Origin: Rallus limicola
Lineage: Eukaryota > Chordata > Aves > Gruiformes > Rallidae
DNA length: 64,000 nt
Direction of reading: 5' to 3'
Assembly: GCA_022605955.1 (NCBI GenBank)
Contig: JAKCOZ010000230.1
Location: 310,001 to 374,000, forward strand
Positions 47,299 to 59,772 of the stretch are shown in pieces. Made by a program: the position numbers and the translations under genes. Below the pieces are notes generated by a model that was given only the letters and a program-made list of their open reading frames with translations, searched no databases and was not told the origin of the DNA. Within the stretch, counting starts at the first letter, position 1. The number at the start of each line of letters is the position of its first letter.

Positions 47299-48880
47299 GG
47301 CCGAGAAAAGCACCGTAGGAGGTTCCAGGCATGTTCCCTCTTTCCAGGCAAAGGAAAAGGCTGAGAGCCAAAGTGACAGGGTCTGCTCGTGTGTCCTGTT
47401 AGGAGGTTTCAGACAAGCTATGCCTTTCAGGCCTAGCTTCTTTACTTTGGGAGTTATTGCTGGACGTTTAGCATGTTTTGAACTGCAGTCTGCTAGGGCC
47501 GAGAAAAGCACCGTAGGAGGTTCCAGGCATGTTCCCTCTTTCCAGGCAAAGGAAAAGGCTGAGAGCCAAAGTGACAGGGTCTGCTCGTGTGTCCTGTTAG
47601 GAGGTTTCAGACAAGCTATGCCTTTCAGGCCTAGCTTCTTTACTTTGGGAGTTATTGCTGGACGTGTAGCATGTTTTGAACTGCAGTCTGCTAGGGCCGA
47701 GAAAAGCACCGTAGGAGGTTCCAGGCATGTTCCCTCTTTCCAGGCAAAGGAAAAGGCTGAGAGCCAAAGTGACAGGGTCTGCTCGTGTGTCCTGTTAGGA
47801 GGTTTCAGACAAGCTATGCCTTTCAGGCCTAGCTTCTTTACTTTGGGAGTTATTGCTGGACGTTTAGCATGTTTTGAACTGCAGTCTGCTAGGGCCGAGA
47901 AAAGCACCGTAGGAGGTTCCAGGCATGTTCCCTCTTTCCAGGCAAAGGAAAAGGCTGAGAGCCAAAGTGACAGGGTCTGCTCGTGTGTCCTGTTAGGAGG
48001 TTTCAGACAAGCTATGCCTTTCAGGCCTAGCTTCTTTACTTTGGGAGTTATTGCTGTACGTTTAGCATGTTTTGAACTGCAGTCTTCTAGGCCGAGAAAA
48101 GCACCGTAGGAGGTTCCAGGCATGTTCCCTCTTTCCAGGCAAAGGAAAAGGCTGAGAGCCAAAGTGACAGGGTCTGCTCGTGTGTCCTGTTAGGAGGTTT
48201 CAGACAAGCTATGCCTTTCAGGCCTAGCTTCTTTACTTTGGGAGTTATTGCTGGACGTTTAGCATGTTTTGAACTGCAGTCTGCTAGGGCCGAGAAAAGC
48301 ACCGTAGGAGGTTCCAGGCATGTTCCCTCTTTCCAGGCAAAGGAAAAGGCTGAGAGCCAAAGTGACAGGGTCTGCTCGTGTGTCCTGTTAGGAGGTTTCA
48401 GACAAGCTATGCCTTTCAGGCCTAGCTTCTTTACTTTGGGAGTTATTGCTGGACGTGTAGCATGTTTTGAACTGCAGTCTGCTAGGGCCGAGAAAAGCAC
48501 CGTAGGAGGTTCCAGGCATGTTCCCTCTTTCCAGGCAAAGGAAAAGGCTGAGAGCCAAAGTGACAGGGTCTGCTCGTGTGTCCTGTTAGGAGGTTTCAGA
48601 CAAGCTATGCCTTTCAGGCCTAGCTTCTTTACTTTGGGAGTTATTGCTGGACGTTTAGCATGTTTTGAACTGCAGTCTGCTAGGGCCGAGAAAAGCACCG
48701 TAGGAGGTTCCAGGCATGTTCCCTCTTTCCAGGCAAAGGAAAAGGCTGAGAGCCAAAGTGACAGGGTCTGCTCGTGTGTCCTGTTAGGAGGTTTCAGACA
48801 AGCTATGCCTTTCAGGCCTAGCTTCTTTACTTTGGGAGTTATTGCTGTACGTTTAGCATGTTTTGAACTGCAGTCTTCTA
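47299..48880 (+). repeat. Tandem pair of 4-monomer blocks (2 x 791 bp)
   Basis: A monomer with GCTGTACG and CAGTCTTCTAGGCCG (one G lost) ends each copy, at 48089 and 48880, exactly 791 bp apart (4 x 198 minus 1). GGACGTGTAGC occurs in the second monomer of each copy. The two copies appear identical by eye, suggesting a very recent duplication. The deletion breaks the plus frame at both places. Confidence 0.88.
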
Positions 48881-51800
48881 GGCCGAGAAAAGCACCGTAG
48901 GAGGTTCCAGGCATGTTCCCTCTTTCCAGGCAAAGGAAAAGGCTGAGAGCCAAAGTGACAGGGTCTGCTCGTGTGTCCTGTTAGGAGGTTTCAGACAAGC
49001 TATGCCTTTCAGGCCTAGCTTCTTTACTTTGGGAGTTATTGCTGGACGTTTAGCATGTTTTGAACTGCAGTCTGCTAGGGCCGAGAAAAGCACCGTAGGA
49101 GGTTCCAGGCATGTTCCCTCTTTCCAGGCAAAGGAAAAGGCTGAGAGCCAAAGTGACAGGGTCTGCTCGTGTGTCCTGTTAGGAGGTTTCAGACAAGCTA
49201 TGCCTTTCAGGCCTAGCTTCTTTACTTTGGGAGTTATTGCTGGACGTTTAGCATGTTTTGAACTGCAGTCTGCTAGGGCCGAGAAAAGCACCGTAGGAGG
49301 TTCCAGGCATGTTCCCTCTTTCCAGGCAAAGGAAAAGGCTGAGAGCCAAAGTGACAGGGTCTGCTCCTGTGTCCTGTTAGGAGGTTTCAGACAAGCTATG
49401 CCTTTCAGGCCTAGCTTCTTTACTTTTTGAGTTATTGCTGGACGTTTAGCATGTTTTGAACTGCAGTCTGCTAGGGCCGAGAAAAGCACCGTAGGAGGTT
49501 CCAGGCATGTTCCCTCTTTCCAGGCAAAGGAAAAGGCTGAGAGCCAAAGTGACAGGGTCTGCTCGTGTGTCCTGTTAGGAGGTTTCAGACAAGCTATGCC
49601 TTTCAGGCCTAGCTTCTTTACTTTGGGAGTTATTGCTGGACGTTTAGCATGTTTTGAACTGCAGTCTGCTAGGGCCGAGAAAAGCACCGTAGGAGGTTCC
49701 AGGCATGTTCCCTCTTTCCAGGCAAAGGAAAAGGCTGAGAGCCAAAGTGACAGGGTCTGCTCCTGTGTCCTGTTAGGAGGTTTCAGACAAGCTATGCCTT
49801 TCAGGCCTAGCTTCTTTACCTTGGAAGTTATTGCTGGACGTTTAGCATGTTTTGAACTGCAGTCTGCTAGGGCCGAGAAAAGCACCGTAGGAGGTTCCAG
49901 GCATGTTCCCTCTTTCCAGGCAAAGGAAAAGGCTGAGAGCCAAAGTGACAGGGTCTGCTCGTGTGTCCTGTTAGGAGGTTTCAGACAAGCTATGCCTTTC
50001 AGGCCTAGCTTCTTTACTTTGGGAGTTATTGCTGGACGTTTAGCATGTTTTGAACTGCAGTCTGCTAGGGCCGAGAAAAGCACCGTAGGAGGTTCCAGGC
50101 ATGTTCCCTCTTTCCAGGCAAAGGAAAAGGCTGAGAGCCAAAGTGACAGGGTCTGCTCGTGTGTCCTGTTAGGAGGTTTCAGACAAGCTATGCCTTTCAG
50201 GCCTAGCTTCTTTACTTTGGGAGTTATTGCTGGACGTTTAGCATGTTTTGAACTGCAGTCTGCTAGGGCCGAGAAAAGCACCGTAGGAGGTTCCAGGCAT
50301 GTTCCCTCTTTCCAGGCAAAGGAAAAGGCTGAGAGCCAAAGTGACAGGGTCTGCTCGTGTGTCCTGTTAGGAGGTTTCAGACAAGCTATGCCTTTCAGGC
50401 CTCGCTTCTTTACTTTGGGAGTTATTGCTGGACGTTTAGCATGTTTTGAACTGCAGTCTGCTAGGGCCGAGAAAAGCACCGTAGGAGGTTCCAGGCATGT
50501 TCCCTCTTTCCAGGCAAAGGAAAAGGCTGAGAGCCAAAGTGACAGGGTCTGCTCGTGTGTCCTGTTAGGATGTTTCAGACAAGCTATGCCTTTCAGGCCT
50601 AGCTTCTTTACTTTGGGAGTTATTGCTGGACGTTTAGCATGTTTTGAACTGCAGTCTGCTAGGGCCGAGAAAAGCACCGTAGGAGGTTCCAGGCATGTTC
50701 CCTCTTTCCAGGCAAAGGAAAAGGCTGAGAGCCAAAGTGACAGGGTCTGCTCGTGTGTCCTGTTAGGAGGTTTCAGACAAGCTATGCCTTTCAGGCCTAG
50801 CTTCTTTACTTTGGGAGTTATTGCTGGACGTTTAGCATGTTTTGAACTGCAGTCTGCTAGGGCCGAGAAAAGCACCGTAGGAGGTTCCAGGCATGTTCCC
50901 TCTTTCCAGGCAAAGGAAAAGGCTGAGAGCCAAAGTGACAGGGTCTGCTCGTGTGTCCTGTTAGGAGGTTTCAGACAAGCTATGCCTTTCAGGCCTAGCT
51001 TCTTTACTTTGGGAGTTATTGCTGGACGTTTAGCATGTTTTGAACTGCAGTCTGCTAGGGCCGAGAAAAGCACCGTAGGAGGTTCCAGGCATGTTCCCTC
51101 TTTCCAGGCAAAGGAAAAGGCTGAGAGCCAAAGTGACAGGGTCTGCTCGTGTGTCCTGTTAGGAGGTTTCAGACAAGCTATGCCTTTCAGGCCTAGCTTC
51201 TTTACTTTTGGAGATATTGCTGGACGTTTAGCATGTTTTGAACTGCAGTCTGCTAGGGCCGAGAAAAGCACCGTAGGAGGTTCCAGGCATGTTCCCTCTT
51301 TCCAGGCAAAGGAAAAGGCTGAGAGCCAAAGTGACAGGGTCTGCTCGTGTGTCCTGTTAGGAGGTTTCAGACAAGCTATGCCTTTCAGGCCTAGCTTCTT
51401 TACTTTGGGAGTTATTGCTGGACGTTTAGCATGTTTTGAACTGCAGTCTGCTAGGGCCGAGAAAAGCACCGTAGGAGGTTCCAGGCATGTTCCCTCTTTC
51501 CAGGCAAAGGAAAAGGCTGAGAGCCAAAGTGACAGGGTCTGCTCGTGTGTCCTGTTAGGAGGTTTCAGACAAGCTATGCCTTTCAGGCCTCGCTTCTTTA
51601 CTTTGGGAGTTATTGCTGGACGTTTAGCATGTTTTGAACTGCAGTCTGCTAGGGCCGAGAAAAGCACCGTAGGAGGTTCCAGGCATGTTCCCTCTTTCCA
51701 GGCAAAGGAAAAGGCTGAGAGCCAAAGTGACAGGGTCTGCTCGTGTGTCCTGTTAGGAGGTTTCAGACAAGCTATGCCTTTCAGGCCTCGCTTCTTTACT

Positions 51801-53356
51801 TTGGGAGTTATTGCTGGACGTTTAGCATGTTTTGAACTGCAGTCTGCTAGGGCCGAGAAAAGCACCGTAGGAGTTTCCAGGCATGTTCCCTCTTTCCAGG
51901 CAAAGGAAAAGGCTGAGAGCCAAAGTGACAGAGTCTGCTCGTGTGTCCTGTTAGGAGGTTTCAGACAAGCTATGCCTTTCAGGCCTAGCTTCTTTACTTT
52001 GGGAGTTATTGCTGGACGTTTAGCATGTTTTGAACTGCAGTCTGCTAGGGCCGAGAAAAGCACCGTAGGAGGTTCCAGGCATGTTCCCTCTTTCCAGGCA
52101 AAGGAAAAGGCTGAGAGCCAAAGTGACAGGGTCTGCTCGTGTGTCCTGTTAGGAGGTTTCAGACAAGCTATGCCTTTCAGGCCTAGCTTCTTTACTTTGG
52201 GAGTTATTGCTGGACGTTTAGCATGTTTTGAACTGCAGTCTGCTAGGGCCGAGAAAAGCACCGTAGGAGGTTCCAGGCATGTTCCCTCTTTCCAGGCAAA
52301 GGAAAAGGCTGAGAGCCAAAGTGACAGAGTCTGCTCGTGTGTCCTGTTAGGAGGTTTCAGACGAGCTATTCCTTTCAGGCCTAGCTTCTTTACTTTGGGA
52401 GTTATTGCTGGACGTGTAGCATGTTTTGAACTGCAGTCTGCTAGGGCCGAGAAAAGCACCGTAGGAGGTTCCAGGCATGTTCCCTCTTTCCAGGCAAAGG
52501 AAAAGGCTGAGAGCCAAAGTGACAGGGTCTGCTCGTGTGTCCTGTTAGGAGGTTTCAGACGAGCTATGCCTTTCAGGCCTAGCTTCTTTACTTTGGGAGT
52601 TATTGCTGGACGTTTAGCATGTTTTGAACTGCAGTCTGCTAGGGCCGAGAAAAGCACCGTAGGAGGTTCCAGGCATGTTCCCTCTTTCCAGGCAAAGGAA
52701 AATGCTGAGAGCCAAAGTGACAGGGTCTGCTCGTGTGTCCTGTTAGGAGGTTTCAGACAAGCTATGCCTTTCAGGCCTAGCTTCTTTACTTTGGGAGTTA
52801 TTGCTGGACGTTTAGCATGTTTTGAACTGCAGTCTGCTAGGGCCGAGAAAAGCACCGTAGGAGGTTCCAGGCATGTTCCCTCTTTCCAGGCAAAGGAAAA
52901 GGCTGAGAGCCAAAGTGACAGGGTCTGCTCGTGTGTCCTGTTAGGAGGTTTCAGACAGCTATGCCTTTCAGGCCTAGCTTCTTTACTTTGGGAGTTATTG
53001 CAAGACGTTTAGCATGTTTTGAACTGCAGTCTGCTAGGGCCGAGAAAAGCACCGTAGGAGGTTCCAGGCATGTTCCCTCTTTCCAGGCAAAGGAAAAGGC
53101 TGAGAGCCAAAGTGACAGGGTCTGCTCGTGTGTCCTGTTAGGAGGTTTAAGACAAGCTATGCCTTTCAGGCCTAGCTTCTTTACTTTTGGAGTTATTGCT
53201 GGACGTTTAGCATGTTTTGAACTGCAGTCTGCTAGGGCCGAGAAAAGCACCGTAGGAGGTTCCAGGCATGTTCCCTCTTTCCAGGCAAAGGAAAATGCTG
53301 AGAGCCAAAGTGACAGGGTCTGCTCGTGTGTCCTGTTAGGAGGTTTCAGACAAGCT

Positions 53357-54544
53357 ATGCCTTTCAGGCCTAGCTTCTTTACTTTGGGAGTTATTGCTGG
53401 ACGTTTAGCATGTTTTGAACTGCAGTCTGCTAGGGCCGAGAAAAGCACCGTAGGAGGTTCCAGGCATGTTCCCTCTTTCCAGGCAAAGGAAAAGGCTGAG
53501 AGCCAAAGTGACAGGGTCTGCTCGTGTGTCCTGTTAGGAGGTTTCAGACGAGCTATGCCTTTCAGGCCTAGCTTCTTTACTTTGGGAGTTATTGCTGGAC
53601 GTTTAGCATGTTTTGAACTGCAGTCTGCTAGGGCCGAGAAAAGCACCGTAGGAGCTTCCAGGCATGTTCCCTCTTTCCAGGCAAAGGAAAAGGCTGAGAG
53701 CCAAAGTGACAGGGTCTGCTCGTGTGTCCTGTTAGGAGGTTTCAGACGAGCTATGCCTTTCAGGCCTAGCTTCTTTACTTTGGGAGTTATTGCTGGACGT
53801 TTAGCATGTTTTGAACTGCAGTCTGCTTGGGCCGAGAAAAGCACCGTAGGATGTTCCAGGCATGTTCCCTCTTTCCAGGCAAAGGAAAAGGCTGAGAGCC
53901 AAAGTGACAGGGTCTGCTCGTGTGTCCTGTTAGGGAGTTTCAGGCAAGCTATGCCTTTCAGGCCTAGCTTCTTTACTTTGGGAGTTATTGCTGGACGTTT
54001 AGCATGTTTTGAACTGCAGTCTGCTAGGGCCGAGAAAAGCACCGTAGGAGGTTCCAGGCATGTTCCCTCTTTCCAGGCAAAGGAAAAGGCTGAGAGCCAA
54101 AGTGACAGGGTCTGCTCGTGTGTCCTGTTAGGAGGTTTCAGACGAGCTATGCCTTTCAGGCCTAGCTTCTTTACTTTGGGAGTTATTGCTGGACGTTTAG
54201 CATGTTTTGAACTGCAGTCTGCTAGGGCCGAGAAAAGCACCGTAGGAGTTTCCAGGCATGTTCCCTCTTTCCAGGCAAAGGAAAAGGCTGAGAGCCAAAG
54301 TGACAGGGTCTGCTCGTGTGTCCTGTTAGGAGGTTTCAGACGAGCTATGCCTTTCAGGCCTAGCTTCTTTACTTTGGGAGTTATTGCTGGACGTTTAGCA
54401 TGTTTTGAACTGCAGTCTGCTTGGGCCGAGAAAAGCACCGTAGGAGGTTCCAGGCATGTTCCCTCTTTCCAGGCAAAGGAAAAGGCTGAGAGCCAAAGTG
54501 ACAGGGTCTGCTCGTGTGTCCTGTTAGGGAGTTTCAGGCAAGCT
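53357..54544 (+). repeat. Nested tandem pair of 3-monomer blocks (2 x 594 bp)
   Basis: Each 594-bp copy holds CAGACGAGC monomers, then a monomer altered at GTAGGAGG(C/T)TTCC, then one with CTGCTTGGGCC and GGGAGTTTCAGGC (53936 and 54530). The copies differ slightly (GGAGCTTCC against GGAGTTTCC; GGATGTTCC against GGAGGTTCC). The pair lies inside the 17-monomer unit and was copied with it. Confidence 0.85.
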
Positions 54545-56721
54545 ATGCCTTTCAGGCCTAGCTTCTTTACTTTGGGAGTTATTGCTGGACGTTTAGCATG
54601 TTTTGAACTGCAGTCTGCTAGGGCCGAGAAAAGCACCGTAGGAGGTTCCAGGCATGTTCCCTCTTTCCAGGCAAAGGAAAAGGCTGAGAGCCAAAGTGAC
54701 AGGGTCTGCTCGTGTGTCCTGTTAGGAGGTTTCAGACAAGCTATGCCTTTCAGGCCTAGCTTCTTTACTTTGGGAGTTATTGCTGGACGTTTAGCATGTT
54801 TTGAACTGCAGTCTGCTAGGGCCGAGAAAAGCACCGTAGGAGGTTCCAGGCATGTTCCCTCTTTCCAGGCAAAGGAAAAGGCTGAGAGCCAAAGTGACAG
54901 GGTCTGCTCGTGTGTCCTGTTAGGAGGTTTCAGACAAGCTATGCCTTTCAGGCCTAGCTTCTTTACTTTGGGAGTTATTGCTGGACGTTTAGCATGTTTT
55001 GAACTGCAGTCTGCTAGGGCCGAGAAAAGCACCGTAGGAGGTTCCAGGCATGTTCCCTCTTTCCAGGCAAAGGAAAAGGCTGAGAGCCAAAGTGACAGGG
55101 TCTGCTCGTGTGTCCTGTTAGGAGGTTTCAGACAAGCTATGCCTTTCAGGCCTAGCTTCTTTACTTTGGGAGTTATTGCTGGACGTTTAGCATGTTTTGA
55201 ACTGCAGTCTGCTAGGGCCGAGAAAAGCACCGTAGGAGGTTCCAGGCATGTTCCCTCTTTCCAGGCAAAGGAAAAGGCTGAGAGCCAAAGTGACAGGGTC
55301 TGCTCGTGTGTCCTGTTAGGAGGTTTCAGACAAGCTATGCCTTTCAGGCCTCGCTTCTTTACTTTGGGAGTTATTGCTGGACGTTTAGCATGTTTTGAAC
55401 TGCAGTCTGCTAGGGCCGAGAAAAGCACCGTAGGAGGTTCCAGGCATGTTCCCTCTTTCCAGGCAAAGGAAAAGGCTGAGAGCCAAAGTGACAGGGTCTG
55501 CTCGTGTGTCCTGTTAGGAGGTTTCAGACAAGCTATGCCTTTCAGGCCTAGCTTCTTTACTTTGGGAGTTATTGCTGGACGTTTAGCATGTTTTGAACTG
55601 CAGTCTGCTAGGGCCGAGAAAAGCACCGTAGGAGGTTCCAGGCATGTTCCCTCTTTCCAGGCAAAGGAAAAGGCTGAGAGCCAAAGTGACAGAGTCTGCT
55701 CGTGTGTCCTGTTAGGAGGTTTCAGACGAGCTATTCCTTTCAGGCCTAGCTTCTTTACTTTGGGAGTTATTGCTGGACGTGTAGCATGTTTTGAACTGCA
55801 GTCTGCTAGGGCCGAGAAAAGCACCGTAGGAGGTTCCAGGCATGTTCCCTCTTTCCAGGCAAAGGAAAAGGCTGAGAGCCAAAGTGACAGGGTCTGCTCG
55901 TGTGTCCTGTTAGGAGGTTTCAGACGAGCTATGCCTTTCAGGCCTAGCTTCTTTACTTTGGGAGTTATTGCTGGACGTTTAGCATGTTTTGAACTGCAGT
56001 CTGCTAGGGCCGAGAAAAGCACCGTAGGAGGTTCCAGGCATGTTCCCTCTTTCCAGGCAAAGGAAAAGGCTGAGAGCCAAAGTGACAGGGTCTGCTCGTG
56101 TGTCCTGTTAGGAGGTTTCAGACAAGCTATGCCTTTCAGGCCTAGCTTCTTTACTTTGGGAGTTATTGCTGGACGTTTAGCATGTTTTGAACTGCAGTCT
56201 GCTAGGGCCGAGAAAAGCACCGTAGGAGGTTCCAGGCATGTTCCCTCTTTCCAGGCAAAGGAAAAGGCTGAGAGCCAAAGTGACAGGGTCTGCTCGTGTG
56301 TCCTGTTAGGAGGTTTCAGACAGCTATTCCTTTCAGGCCTAGCTTCTTTACTTTGGGAGTTATTGCAAGACGTTTAGCATGTTTTGAACTGCAGTCTGCT
56401 AGGGCCGAGAAAAGCACCGTAGGAGGTTCCAGGCATGTTCCCTCTTTCCAGGCAAAGGAAAAGGCTGAGAGCCAAAGTGACAGGGTCTGCTCGTGTGTCC
56501 TGTTAGGAGGTTTAAGACAAGCTATGCCTTTCAGGCCTAGCTTCTTTACTTTTGGAGTTATTGCTGGACGTTTAGCATGTTTTGAACTGCAGTCTGCTAG
56601 GGCCGAGAAAAGCACCGTAGGAGGTTCCAGGCATGTTCCCTCTTTCCAGGCAAAGGAAAATGCTGAGAGCCAAAGTGACAGGGTCTGCTCGTGTGTCCTG
56701 TTAGGAGGTTTCAGACAAGCT

Positions 56722-57909
56722 ATGCCTTTCAGGCCTAGCTTCTTTACTTTGGGAGTTATTGCTGGACGTTTAGCATGTTTTGAACTGCAGTCTGCTAGGG
56801 CCGAGAAAAGCACCGTAGGAGGTTCCAGGCATGTTCCCTCTTTCCAGGCAAAGGAAAAGGCTGAGAGCCAAAGTGACAGGGTCTGCTCGTGTGTCCTGTT
56901 AGGAGGTTTCAGACGAGCTATGCCTTTCAGGCCTAGCTTCTTTACTTTGGGAGTTATTGCTGGACGTTTAGCATGTTTTGAACTGCAGTCTGCTAGGGCC
57001 GAGAAAAGCACCGTAGGAGCTTCCAGGCATGTTCCCTCTTTCCAGGCAAAGGAAAAGGCTGAGAGCCAAAGTGACAGGGTCTGCTCGTGTGTCCTGTTAG
57101 GAGGTTTCAGACGAGCTATGCCTTTCAGGCCTAGCTTCTTTACTTTGGGAGTTATTGCTGGACGTTTAGCATGTTTTGAACTGCAGTCTGCTTGGGCCGA
57201 GAAAAGCACCGTAGGATGTTCCAGGCATGTTCCCTCTTTCCAGGCAAAGGAAAAGGCTGAGAGCCAAAGTGACAGGGTCTGCTCGTGTGTCCTGTTAGGG
57301 AGTTTCAGGCAAGCTATGCCTTTCAGGCCTAGCTTCTTTACTTTGGGAGTTATTGCTGGACGTTTAGCATGTTTTGAACTGCAGTCTGCTAGGGCCGAGA
57401 AAAGCACCGTAGGAGGTTCCAGGCATGTTCCCTCTTTCCAGGCAAAGGAAAAGGCTGAGAGCCAAAGTGACAGGGTCTGCTCGTGTGTCCTGTTAGGAGG
57501 TTTCAGACGAGCTATGCCTTTCAGGCCTAGCTTCTTTACTTTGGGAGTTATTGCTGGACGTTTAGCATGTTTTGAACTGCAGTCTGCTAGGGCCGAGAAA
57601 AGCACCGTAGGAGTTTCCAGGCATGTTCCCTCTTTCCAGGCAAAGGAAAAGGCTGAGAGCCAAAGTGACAGGGTCTGCTCGTGTGTCCTGTTAGGAGGTT
57701 TCAGACGAGCTATGCCTTTCAGGCCTAGCTTCTTTACTTTGGGAGTTATTGCTGGACGTTTAGCATGTTTTGAACTGCAGTCTGCTTGGGCCGAGAAAAG
57801 CACCGTAGGAGGTTCCAGGCATGTTCCCTCTTTCCAGGCAAAGGAAAAGGCTGAGAGCCAAAGTGACAGGGTCTGCTCGTGTGTCCTGTTAGGGAGTTTC
57901 AGGCAAGCT
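56722..57909 (+). repeat. Second copy of the nested 3-monomer pair
   Basis: This stretch carries the same series as 53357-54544, displaced by 3365 bp, including GGGAGTTTCAGGC at 57301 and 57895 and the same small differences between the two halves. The 594-bp duplication therefore came first and the 17-monomer duplication second. Confidence 0.85.
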
Positions 57910-59772
57910 ATGCCTTTCAGGCCTAGCTTCTTTACTTTGGGAGTTATTGCTGGACGTTTAGCATGTTTTGAACTGCAGTCTGCTAGGGCCGAGAAAAGCA
58001 CCGTAGGAGGTTCCAGGCATGTTCCCTCTTTCCAGGCAAAGGAAAAGGCTGAGAGCCAAAGTGACAGGGTCTGCTCGTGTGTCCTGTTAGGAGGTTTCAG
58101 ACAAGCTATGCCTTTCAGGCCTAGCTTCTTTACTTTGGGAGTTATTGCTGGACGTTTAGCATGTTTTGAACTGCAGTCTGCTAGGGCCGAGAAAAGCACC
58201 GTAGGAGGTTCCAGGCATGTTCCCTCTTTCCAGGCAAAGGAAAAGGCTGAGAGCCAAAGTGACAGGGTCTGCTCGTGTGTCCTGTTAGGAGGTTTCAGAC
58301 AAGCTATGCCTTTCAGGCCTAGCTTCTTTACTTTGGGAGTTATTGCTGGACGTTTAGCATGTTTTGAACTGCAGTCTGCTAGGGCCGAGAAAAGCACCGT
58401 AGGAGGTTCCAGGCATGTTCCCTCTTTCCAGGCAAAGGAAAAGGCTGAGAGCCAAAGTGACAGGGTCTGCTCGTGTGTCCTGTTAGGAGGTTTCAGACAA
58501 GCTATGCCTTTCAGGCCTAGCTTCTTTACTTTGGGAGTTATTGCTGGACGTTTAGCATGTTTTGAACTGCAGTCTGCTAGGGCCGAGAAAAGCACCGTAG
58601 GAGGTTCCAGGCATGTTCCCTCTTTCCAGGCAAAGGAAAAGGCTGAGAGCCAAAGTGACAGGGTCTGCTCGTGTGTCCTGTTAGGAGGTTTCAGACAAGC
58701 TATGCCTTTCAGGCCTAGCTTCTTTACTTTGGGAGTTATTGCTGGACGTTTAGCATGTTTTGAACTGCAGTCTGCTAGGGCCGAGAAAAGCACCGTAGGA
58801 GGTTCCAGGCATGTTCCCTCTTTCCAGGCAAAGGAAAAGGCTGAGAGCCAAAGTGACAGGGTCTGCTCGTGTGTCCTGTTAGGAGGTTTCAGACAAGCTA
58901 TGCCTTTCAGGCCTAGCTTCTTTACTTTGGGAGTTATTGCTGGACGTTTAGCATGTTTTGAACTGCAGTCTGCTAGGGCCGAGAAAAGCACCGTAGGAGG
59001 TTCCAGGCATGTTCCCTCTTTCCAGGCAAAGGAAAAGGCTGAGAGCCAAAGTGACAGGGTCTGCTCGTGTGTCCTGTTCGGAGGTTTCAGACAAGCTATG
59101 CCTTTCAGGCCTAGCTTCTTTACTTTGGGAGTTATTGCTGGACGTTTAGCATGTTTTGAACTGCAGTCTGCTAGGGCCGAGAAAAGCACCGTAGGAGGTT
59201 CCAGGCATGTTCCCTCTTTCCAGGCAAAGGAAAAGGCTGAGAGCCAAAGTGACAGGGTCTGCTCGTGTGTCCTGTTAGGAGGTTTCAGACAAGCTATGCC
59301 TTTCAGGCCTAGCTTCTTTACCTTGGAAGTTATTGCTGGACGTTTAGCATGTTTTGAACTGCAGTCTGCTAGGGCTGAGAAAAGCACCGTAGGAGGTTCC
59401 AGGCATGTTCCCTCTTTCCAGGCAAAGGAAAAGGCTGAGAGCCAAAGTGACAGGGTCTGCTCGTGTGTCCTGTTAGGAGGTTTCAGACAAGCTATGCCTT
59501 TCAGGCCTAGCTTCTTTACTTTGGGAGTTATTGCTGGACGTTTAGCATGTTTTGAACTGCAGTCTGCTAGGGCCGAGAAAAGCACCGTAGGAGGTTCCAG
59601 GCATGTTCCCTCTTTGCAGGCAAAGGAAAAGGCTGAGAGCCAAAGTGACAGGGTCTGCTCGTGTGTCCTGTTAGGAGGTTTCAGACAAGCTATGCCTTTC
59701 AGGCCTAGCTTCTTTACTTTGGGAGTTATTGCTGGACGTTTAGCATGTTTTGAACTGCAGTCTGCTAGGGCC

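Larger units (their letters stand above)
29674..48162 (-). other. Longest minus-strand open frame; satellite by-product, not a gene
   Basis: 6162 codons are open on the opposite strand for the same arithmetic reason. The frame ends at the deletion monomers near 29738 and 48089. It spans four monomers whose plus frame holds a TGA, showing that the two strands are interrupted independently. No known fold or motif is visible in the 66-residue unit, and substitutions are not biased to silent positions. Coding on both strands of the same 66-codon unit would be extraordinary, and nothing here supports it. Confidence 0.85.
52000..58700 (+). repeat. Tandem pair of 17-monomer blocks (2 x 3365 bp, ends approximate)
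   Basis: CAGACAGCT (one A lost) at 52956 and 56321, GAGCTATTCC at 52370 and 55735, ACAGAGTCTG near 52326 and 55691, TTTAAGACAAGC, TTGCAAGACG, GGAAAATGC and several others all recur at 3365 bp, which is 17 x 198 minus 1. The match begins a few monomers before the first deletion and fades after about 58.6 kb, where GCCTCGC (55352) has no counterpart at the expected 58717. One private difference at the second deletion is GCTATTCC in place of GCTATGCC. Confidence 0.82.

Noticed and set aside
8245..48162. Giant repeat proteins of thousands of residues on either strand
   Set aside because: The open frames follow from a stop-free 66-codon period. Their ends fall on satellite deletions, variants are mostly residue-changing in frame, stop-bearing monomers are amplified, and there is no domain, unique end, promoter or intron context.
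47299..48880. Assembly duplication as the cause of identical blocks
   Set aside because: It cannot be excluded from sequence alone, but similar block copying occurs at many scales with small private differences, as expected for real satellite turnover. Spanning reads would decide.
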